This document shows, one piece after another, positions 53,148 to 59,325 of a DNA stretch of 59,325 nucleotides; the first letter of the stretch is position 1, and each line of letters starts with the position of its first letter. Below the pieces are notes generated by a model. That model did no database searches. It was given only the letters and a program-made list of their open reading frames with translations, and was not told where the DNA came from. This DNA is from Oligoflexia bacterium (GTDB lineage Bacteria; Bdellovibrionota; UBA1018): assembly GCA_014376785.1 (NCBI GenBank), contig JACMQW010000096.1, positions 1 through 59,325 of the forward strand, read 5' to 3'. Made by a program: the position numbers and the translations under genes.

Positions 53148-54530
53148 TCAGAGCTGATGGACCAATTTTTTGAAGTAATCGCCTCGCTCCTCGTAGTTTC
53201 TAAACATGTCGAAGGAAGAACAGCCTGGGCTCAAAAGAATGATATCGCCGTTCCGTGACTTTTGGAAAGCGAGGAGAACGGCTTCTTCAAACGTACCGAC
53301 TAGATAGGTCTCGGCGAAGTCGCCAAGTGCGCGGTTCATTTTTTCTTTTGCCTCTCCCATCAGAATTAGGAGCTTGCAACGCTGGCGAACCACATCTGCG
53401 AGTGGAGTGAAGTCGAAGTTCTTATCTTTCCCGCCCGCAATCAGAATGATGGGGTTCGTAGGGAAGGCGCCGATGGCTTTCAGCTGGCTTTGTGGATTGG
53501 TTGCTTTCGAATCGTTAAAGAAGAAAACGCCGTCTTTCTTGCGGACGAATTCTAGGCGATGGGCGATTCCGCGGAATTCCTCGATCACCTTCTGGATCGC
53601 TTGCGGACTCACGCCCATGGCGCGAACTGCGCAAATCGCGGCCATGAAGTTCTCTTTATTGTGTTCGCCGTAAACTTTAATGCGGGAGACGTCGTAGGTT
53701 TCTTCTTTGCCGAAGATTTTCGCGTAGATCTTTTTCTCGGCCGAAACGTAGTAGCAGCCGTTGAAGTTTTCTGCGAATGCGCCGCCGATGGAGATCGGGT
53801 TCTTCTTGGTGATCCACATCAGACGTCCGACGCAGTCCTGGCCAAAGGAGCGCGTGATCTCGTTATCGTAGTTTAAAACGACGTAAGTATTTTTATCACA
53901 GGCTTGAAGGAGGCGTTTTTTCGCGGCGATGTAGGCTTCGTAAGACGGATAACGATCGAGGTGATCGGGCTCTACGTTCGTGATCACGGCGACTGCGGGA
54001 ACGACTTTCTGAGTGAGTTCGAGCTGGAAACTCGAAAGCTCGGCCACGACCACGTCCGCGCGAATCGCGTCGGTCAGGTAATCCAGGAGTGGCTTTCCGA
54101 TATTTCCACCGACGTAGGCAGGGCGCGCGTCGGCTTTAAACATTTCGCCGATCAGGGTGGTCGTGGTGGTTTTACCGTTTGTTCCGGAGACCGCGATGAG
54201 GGGTTCTTTTAGCGCTGCGGCCGCGAGGTCGATTTCGTTTGTGATTTGGATGCCGAGCTCACGAACACCCTCGAGGGCTTTGATGTTCAGGGGAACGCCC
54301 GGGCTCATGACAATCATTTCAGCCGCCTTGAAAGTGGCTTCGTTGTGCTTGCCGAGTTCGTACTCGATTTTCAAATCCGCGCAGGCGGCAACGGATTCCG
54401 TGAGCTCTGACTTTTGTTTGGTGTCCGTCACGGTGACCTTTGCGCCTTGCTTGGTCATGTATTTTGCGACAGAGACGCCGGAAACTCCGAATCCGACGAC
54501 GAGAACTTTTTTGCCTTTGTATTTACTCAT
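53148..54530 (-). CDS. murD: UDP-N-acetylmuramoylalanine-D-glutamate ligase
   Basis: 460 aa. Adds D-Glu to the stem peptide. N-terminal VVGFGVSGVSVAKYM, ATP loop GTNGKTTTTTLIGEMF, NVEPDHLDRYPSYEAYIAAK, FFNDSKATNPQS and LLSPGCSSFDMFRNYEERG. It lies between mraY (44 bp) and ftsW. Confidence 0.97.
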   Translation of the reverse strand: MSKYKGKKVLVVGFGVSGVSVAKYMTKQGAKVTVTDTKQKSELTESVAACADLKIEYELGKHNEATFKAAEMIVMSPGVPLNIKALEGVRELGIQITNEIDLAAAALKEPLIAVSGTNGKTTTTTLIGEMFKADARPAYVGGNIGKPLLDYLTDAIRADVVVAELSSFQLELTQKVVPAVAVITNVEPDHLDRYPSYEAYIAAKKRLLQACDKNTYVVLNYDNEITRSFGQDCVGRLMWITKKNPISIGGAFAENFNGCYYVSAEKKIYAKIFGKEETYDVSRIKVYGEHNKENFMAAICAVRAMGVSPQAIQKVIEEFRGIAHRLEFVRKKDGVFFFNDSKATNPQSQLKAIGAFPTNPIILIAGGKDKNFDFTPLADVVRQRCKLLILMGEAKEKMNRALGDFAETYLVGTFEEAVLLAFQKSRNGDIILLSPGCSSFDMFRNYEERGDYFKKLVHQL

Positions 54531-54574
54531 GAGGACCTCAGTTGGTGGCGAAAACGCGACCGGTGTTTAAACGA

Positions 54575-55651
54575 TTAACGAAGTTTAAGGGTGGAAAGGG
54601 TGATCAGGGCGAGCAAGATCGAAAGAATCCAGAAACGAACAACGACCTTCGGCTCTGGCCACCCCTTTAGTTCGAAGTGATGGTGAATCGGAGCCATTTT
54701 AAAGACGCGCTTTCCGGTCGTCTTAAAGCTGAAAACCTGGATCATGACGGAAAGGGCTTCGATGACGAATATCAGCCCACAGAGCGCGAGTAGAATCTCG
54801 TTCTTCGTGATCACGGCGACGACGCCGAGAGCACCGCCGAGCGCGAGGGCACCGACGTCACCCATGAAAACCTGCGCGGGATACGTGTTGTACCAAAGAA
54901 ACCCGAGGCAACTCGCCGCGATGGTCGCTAGAAAAATCGCCAGTTCGCCTGCGCCAGGAACGTGGGGGATCGACAAGTAGCGCGCGATTTCCGAGTGGCC
55001 TGAGCAGTAAGCCAGGATGAGAAAAGTCACTGAACACGTGATGGTCGGGCCGACTGCGAGCCCGTCCAGCCCATCGGTGAGATTCACCGCATTCGATGAC
55101 CCGACGATCACGAGAATCGAGAAAGGGATGAAGAAAATACCAAGGTCAAACGCCAAGTCTTTGAAAAAAGGGAATCGAAGTTCGTTCGAAGTGCCGACGT
55201 CTTTGAAAATGAAATAGGCTGCCACCGCTCCAAATAAAATCTGACCGATGAGCTTATAGCGCCCGGCGAGGCCCTTCGGATTTTTTTGAATGACCTTCTT
55301 ATAGTCGTCAACGAATCCAATTAGGCCGTAAGAAAGCGTGAGCAGAAGAGCAATCCAGACGTTTCGGTTCGAGAGGTCCATCCACAGGAGAGTCGGAATG
55401 GCGACGCCGGCGAGAATCAGGGCGCCCCCCATCGTGGGTGTTCCTCGTTTAGAGAGGTGGGACTGTGGGCCGTCGTCCCTCACCACTTGCTTCATCTGCT
55501 TTTTTTGCATGAGGGAGATGAACCAGGGGCCTAGGAGCATGCAAAAGAGAACGCTGGTAATCGCCGCGCCGAAGGTTCGGAAGGTGATGTACTTGAAAAC
55601 GTTCAGGAAAGAATACTCAGTGTGGAGCGGATAGAGGAACAAATAGAGCAT
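54575..55651 (-). CDS. mraY: Phospho-N-acetylmuramoyl-pentapeptide transferase
   Basis: 358 aa with about ten helices. Forms lipid I from UDP-MurNAc-pentapeptide and undecaprenyl phosphate. Signatures: RDDGPQSHLSKRGTPTMGG, GFVDDYKK (Asp pair), SNAVNLTDGLDGLA, VFMGDVGALALGG and MAPIHHHFELKGW. First dcw gene of the run here; murE and murF, usually just upstream, are absent. Confidence 0.98.
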   Translation of the reverse strand: MLYLFLYPLHTEYSFLNVFKYITFRTFGAAITSVLFCMLLGPWFISLMQKKQMKQVVRDDGPQSHLSKRGTPTMGGALILAGVAIPTLLWMDLSNRNVWIALLLTLSYGLIGFVDDYKKVIQKNPKGLAGRYKLIGQILFGAVAAYFIFKDVGTSNELRFPFFKDLAFDLGIFFIPFSILVIVGSSNAVNLTDGLDGLAVGPTITCSVTFLILAYCSGHSEIARYLSIPHVPGAGELAIFLATIAASCLGFLWYNTYPAQVFMGDVGALALGGALGVVAVITKNEILLALCGLIFVIEALSVMIQVFSFKTTGKRVFKMAPIHHHFELKGWPEPKVVVRFWILSILLALITLSTLKLR

Positions 55652-55726
55652 GCTCTTCAGCTCTATTAGATTTTATGCACGACTGGAAGAGGTTTATTAA
55701 AAACCCATAAGTATTATGGAGTTAAG

Positions 55727-57472
55727 CTATTTTTTCGCCGAGTTTTTAACCTTTGCTTGAGACGACTCGTCCCCTTTCGTTTTGTGGAGGGTGGTCATGT
55801 AAGAAGTAAACAGACTCCAGAAGTCTTTCGCCTGGGAATTCACCTCGGGATCGAGGGTGAGATTCAGGTTGAGGTTTCCGAATCCATCACTCCTTACCTC
55901 GGCAAACTTCAGATCCTTCCCTTGCGCAAATGCAAGGGGTAGATCGATTTTTGCGGTACCGAGTGCCGTTTGCAGTTGGCCGCGTACTTTTTTAAGCACC
56001 ATTTTCTTCAGGCGAAGGTCCTGGAGATTGCTTGGAATGGTGCTGTAGCCCTGGAGTAAAACTTCATTCGATAAGTCTGCATCCGATAAGTGAAGTGAAA
56101 GGTGGGTCTGATTCGTCTCGGATCCTGGGAGCATCTCTAATCTTGGCGCAACTTTAATGGGAAATTCGATGATGCGTTTACCCAGCACCAAACTAATCAG
56201 CCATTTTACTTTCGTTTGGGCGTGAAGAGCGAAAACCCCGAGCCCGTTCCCAGGTTGATCCATTCGAACTTCGATGCCCTTCGGACCTAGGATCAGGTCC
56301 TTTGGAAAAGTGTCTTTCATGCATCCGGTAATCACGCTCCCCAGAGCCCATGAGATCGCGCGGTAACCTAATCCAATGACGACGTTTGATCGGTTGTGAT
56401 CGATCGCATCGAAAGTAGCTGCGGTGGATTCATCAAAATGTTCGACGCCATGAGTGCTCGATGGATAGTCGGGGTGGACGATCCGAAACGCCGCCTGCAA
56501 TTGGTCGGACCCGAGTTGGCCGTATCGAAGGAGGCTCAGGCCTGTTTTGCCGAAGCACGGCAATTCATATTCAATCAAAGCTGGAATCGTGTACTCGGGG
56601 AGTTTCTTACCGAACAGCATTCTCGGAACATCGCGGATTTCATCCGCAAGCGGGCTAATCATCATTTTCGCGATGGCTCCCTTTCGGCGCTCCACGGCTT
56701 CTTTCAATCCACCTGCGCGCATGGGCATTCGGGTGTTTCCGATTTGGAGGGTGAACGGAGGGGTGCTGATTTCGCCTGGATGAAGGGTGATTTCTTTCGT
56801 GAGTTGCGACGCGCGAAGGCCGTCAAAAATTTTCAGCACGCTTTGATCAAACCCGACTTTTGTTGAGCCATCCGGCCCAGTTCGCATCCGAATCGGAATG
56901 TCCATCGAGAGACTGTCGAGAGATGCGGCTCGGACGCTGGTGTTTTTTAGCTCGACATAGAAGTGATCTGCAAAAGAGCGATGTCTGGGATTTGGACGAA
57001 GCCGAACCCGGATTTTCTTAGCGAACGCGACCGTATTCTTCAAGCGAACGTCCAACGAAAAGTTTAGACCGCCGGGCACCGCGGAAATGTCGTGTAATCT
57101 TAGGGTCGATCCCGGGGTCTCAATGCTGAGGCCCTCGATGTCGATTTGGGCATCATTTTCATCTACCTTCACTTGAAGGAGGTCCTCGACGAGTCCCCGA
57201 ATCTCCTTGGCCATTCCCGTGTCGATTTTCGCATCGATGTGAATCGGGTCGAATGACTTCGAGAGCGGGTCGAAACCGGAGGATTTTATCAGAGCCGATC
57301 GAATTTGTTGAAAAAGTTCGGCCTGCGCTTTCTCGCTGAAAATCGATTGGATCGTCAAATCCGGGCGCGCGGAATCGATGATGACCATGTTTTGCTCGAA
57401 GGAAGCGAGCGCCGGGGCTGAAACGCTGAAGCCGATGAATGAGAAAGGGATGAGCCAGTTTGCAACTTTCAT
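55727..57472 (-). CDS. Large exported protein of unknown function
   Basis: 581 aa. Signal peptide at 1-23 (ending PALA). The mature part is mixed alpha/beta with alternating hydrophobic strands, for example VSGGLNFSLDVRLKN-like and FGNLNLNLTLDPEV segments, only one or two Cys and a Lys-rich tail. The layout vaguely recalls lipid-binding tubular (BPI-like) domains, but I cannot support a family. It overlaps the upstream gene by one base, so the two form an operon; they share style rather than clear sequence identity. Confidence 0.75.
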   Translation of the reverse strand: MKVANWLIPFSFIGFSVSAPALASFEQNMVIIDSARPDLTIQSIFSEKAQAELFQQIRSALIKSSGFDPLSKSFDPIHIDAKIDTGMAKEIRGLVEDLLQVKVDENDAQIDIEGLSIETPGSTLRLHDISAVPGGLNFSLDVRLKNTVAFAKKIRVRLRPNPRHRSFADHFYVELKNTSVRAASLDSLSMDIPIRMRTGPDGSTKVGFDQSVLKIFDGLRASQLTKEITLHPGEISTPPFTLQIGNTRMPMRAGGLKEAVERRKGAIAKMMISPLADEIRDVPRMLFGKKLPEYTIPALIEYELPCFGKTGLSLLRYGQLGSDQLQAAFRIVHPDYPSSTHGVEHFDESTAATFDAIDHNRSNVVIGLGYRAISWALGSVITGCMKDTFPKDLILGPKGIEVRMDQPGNGLGVFALHAQTKVKWLISLVLGKRIIEFPIKVAPRLEMLPGSETNQTHLSLHLSDADLSNEVLLQGYSTIPSNLQDLRLKKMVLKKVRGQLQTALGTAKIDLPLAFAQGKDLKFAEVRSDGFGNLNLNLTLDPEVNSQAKDFWSLFTSYMTTLHKTKGDESSQAKVKNSAKK

Positions 57473-59325
57473 TAGAGGCGAACCTCCGGGCTGATGGAGT
57501 TTCGCTTGGCGTCCTTGCGGAGGTGGTTATCTTGGAGACTGAAATCTACGGCGAGTGAACCGAGGTCACTAAAGACCACCCGTTCCAGCCTAAGTGGAGA
57601 TTTTTTCTCGATCACGTCGAGCTCGAAAGACGGCGGATGATTTGCGAGATTTTCGGTGAATGCTTTTAGCTTTTCTTCGATAAACATCGGAATGATTTTC
57701 GAACCATAAGGGACATTCGCCGCACGGACAACCGCCGATAAGATCTGGTCTTTAGAAACGGAGAGGCCGATGACGAGCTTTCGTGAAGTCGGGCTGCTGT
57801 CAGATTTTAGAATTCGTGGAGAGACCCCCAGCTCGAGCGGGATTTGGTAAATCCCGGCTGAATTACCGGTTAGCACCCGAGCGATGGGTAAAACCAGTCC
57901 TTGGAACGAATCGAGTTGGGGGACTTTTCTGAGGTCGATTTCTAAAGTCGTACCGACTCGGAGCTGATTATCTTTCCGAGCCTTCAGCGAAATTCCGGCA
58001 TCGCTGATGCGAAGACCGGCGGGAAGGAGACGTGATTGCTCTGCTCGCATCGATTCGACCAAGTCAACTTTCGAAGTAAAGAAGGAGTGATTCAAAATCA
58101 CGCGAAGGTCTGTTGGCCTCTGTTCGGGGAAACGGCCTTCATTGTTCGGGAGAACAGTCATTTCTGATTTCCGGTTGAGAGTGAGTTGGTCGACCAGATC
58201 CAGCCGGAGTCCATCGTCTCCGCCGCTGAGGGCGCCGAGGGAGAGCCGCTCTTGAATGTGCCAGAGGACTCGGTCGACTAAATTCGGTTTGCGGGCGGGT
58301 TCGGCCGCCACTTCTTCTACGATGTCTGAGAGCTGGTCTGCCCCGTAAGCATCCGATAGCTCGTCGACTAATTCGTCGATTTCTTGGTCGCGAATTTCGG
58401 AAGCGGAAAGCTGGAATCGTTTTTGGGGAAGAGCACGCGCGACGCGCGTTTTATCCGCCACGATGCTTCGATCGAGGTCGGGTAAAAAGACGAATGATTC
58501 AGGTTTAGCAAATTCGCGATCAACCGGGATCACCAGTTTCGCGAGCGCATCGCGAGTCGATTTCATGGCGATATTCGTGATGGTTTTGCCGAGACTCGAG
58601 ACGAGCTTCATCTTGATTCCATCGAGCATGGAATTGAAGATGACTTTAATTCCGCTGTCGTCGCCGATGTAGCAATCGTTTCCAATTTTAATAATGACGG
58701 GTGGAACTTCGAGCTTTGCTTTCAGAACGTAGTTCGGATTCAGAGTCTTCTCAATGTCGTGGGTCATCGAGAGTACGCGCAGTTTCATTTCGTGATCTTC
58801 ATAGGTCACTTCGAATTTTCCATGGGCATGAATCGGGCGTTCTCCGATTTCGGCCGAACGCGGAACCACCCGCGCGTCGAGGACTCGAGCCGCGATGCGG
58901 TCTTTACTGAACGCCGCGATTCGACTTCGAGCGACTTTGCAGCCCGTACTTTCATTTCCGTTTACCGGGGGGGTGAGCCCGACTTCCCGAACCCAGATTT
59001 CGCGCGAGCTCACGCTGACTCTTCGAATTTCGAGATCAACATCAACGAGCGCTCGGCTCCCCTCTTTAGGGGGTTCCGAGAAGGCCACTTTCGTTACCGT
59101 GACGTCGCCGCGGTTCAGTAGGTTAGAGATGTGGATTTGGAGTTGAAAGGGTTTATCGAGGTTTAACCCGAAGAGCTTAGAGCCGTAAATTTTCAACATT
59201 TCTGGAGCGGAAGAGAGGTCGACCTTTTCGATTTTGGTGTCGATTGGTTTTTTAATCGCGATCGTCACCGTAGAATCTCCATAAGAAGAAGGGATGCCGA
59301 TTGAGTCCTGAGCAATTTTCGCCGC
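57472..59325 (-). CDS. Large exported protein of unknown function (5' end outside the window)
   Basis: At least 598 aa from GTG 59268. The frame stays open to the window edge, adding 19 codons (AAKIAQDSIGIPSSYGDST), which look like the region after a signal peptide, so the true start lies beyond 59325. The visible part is rich in beta-type sequence (VTVTKVAFSEPP, VDLEIRRVSVSS, KLRVLSMTHDI), with a central helical, acidic region (about 290-330, EIDELVDELSDAYGADQLSD). No known domain. Operon partner of the gene at 55727. Confidence 0.75.
   Translation of the reverse strand, partial: AAKIAQDSIGIPSSYGDSTVTIAIKKPIDTKIEKVDLSSAPEMLKIYGSKLFGLNLDKPFQLQIHISNLLNRGDVTVTKVAFSEPPKEGSRALVDVDLEIRRVSVSSREIWVREVGLTPPVNGNESTGCKVARSRIAAFSKDRIAARVLDARVVPRSAEIGERPIHAHGKFEVTYEDHEMKLRVLSMTHDIEKTLNPNYVLKAKLEVPPVIIKIGNDCYIGDDSGIKVIFNSMLDGIKMKLVSSLGKTITNIAMKSTRDALAKLVIPVDREFAKPESFVFLPDLDRSIVADKTRVARALPQKRFQLSASEIRDQEIDELVDELSDAYGADQLSDIVEEVAAEPARKPNLVDRVLWHIQERLSLGALSGGDDGLRLDLVDQLTLNRKSEMTVLPNNEGRFPEQRPTDLRVILNHSFFTSKVDLVESMRAEQSRLLPAGLRISDAGISLKARKDNQLRVGTTLEIDLRKVPQLDSFQGLVLPIARVLTGNSAGIYQIPLELGVSPRILKSDSSPTSRKLVIGLSVSKDQILSAVVRAANVPYGSKIIPMFIEEKLKAFTENLANHPPSFELDVIEKKSPLRLERVVFSDLGSLAVDFSLQDNHLRKDAKRNSISPEVRL

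Noticed and set aside
53148-53156. RF2-type programmed frameshift at the murD stop
   Set aside because: The site is CTC TGA T rather than CTT TGA C and lacks the upstream AGGGGG stimulator. It is kept only as a minor option in the ftsW finding.

Overview
The window is bacterial chromosome with dense genes, short spacers and clear operons. Inference: a Bdellovibrio-like organism (Bdellovibrionota or a related delta-type lineage). This rests on the mfd/parvulin pair, the DUF1844-HtrA-ClpB-SpoVG row, serS beside the TPR protein, and the many exported and lipoprotein genes. No database search was possible.

Layout. 1-4465 (minus strand): a parvulin-type peptidyl-prolyl isomerase and the transcription-repair coupling factor Mfd. 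4512-27944 (plus strand): two respiratory complex I gene sets back to back. The second (14349-27944) is a canonical 14-gene nuoA-N operon. The first (4512-14175) is an 11-gene set in the same order (A B C D H I J K L M N) without the NADH-input subunits E, F and G. In this first set the Fe-S cysteines of NuoB and NuoI are intact. The residues known to carry protons in NuoA, K, L, M and N, the quinone ligands of NuoD and the acidic loop of NuoH are nearly all gone, although every frame is open and almost every gene junction overlaps translationally. This pump-dead, NADH-module-less complex I paralogue is the strongest candidate here for an undescribed system.

28040-32601: a membrane-anchored TPR protein, seryl-tRNA synthetase and, just downstream, tRNA-Ser(UGA). 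32602-35213: an accessory stretch with hairpin-rich non-coding DNA, an inverted copy of the tRNA-Ser 3' end, and three decayed genes for exported proteins. 35214-36871: a YiiX-like cysteine hydrolase coupled to the biotin transporter BioY, facing a MarR-type regulator across a tandem palindromic operator. 36846-41219: a FAD/Rieske oxidoreductase and several small exported, lipoprotein or membrane genes, including a YheU homologue and an AI-2E-type exporter.

41241-48048 (minus strand): a protein-quality-control row: PilT-like ATPase, degenerate M48-like membrane protein, DUF1844 protein, HtrA/DegP protease, ClpB behind a sigma32-type promoter, and SpoVG behind a hairpin that covers its ribosome-binding region. 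48540-55651 (minus strand): a partial division and cell-wall (dcw) cluster read as mraY-murD-ftsW-murG-murC-murB, in which ftsW has no standard start codon at the expected place. 55727-59325 (minus strand): two large exported proteins of unknown function, the second running off the right edge.
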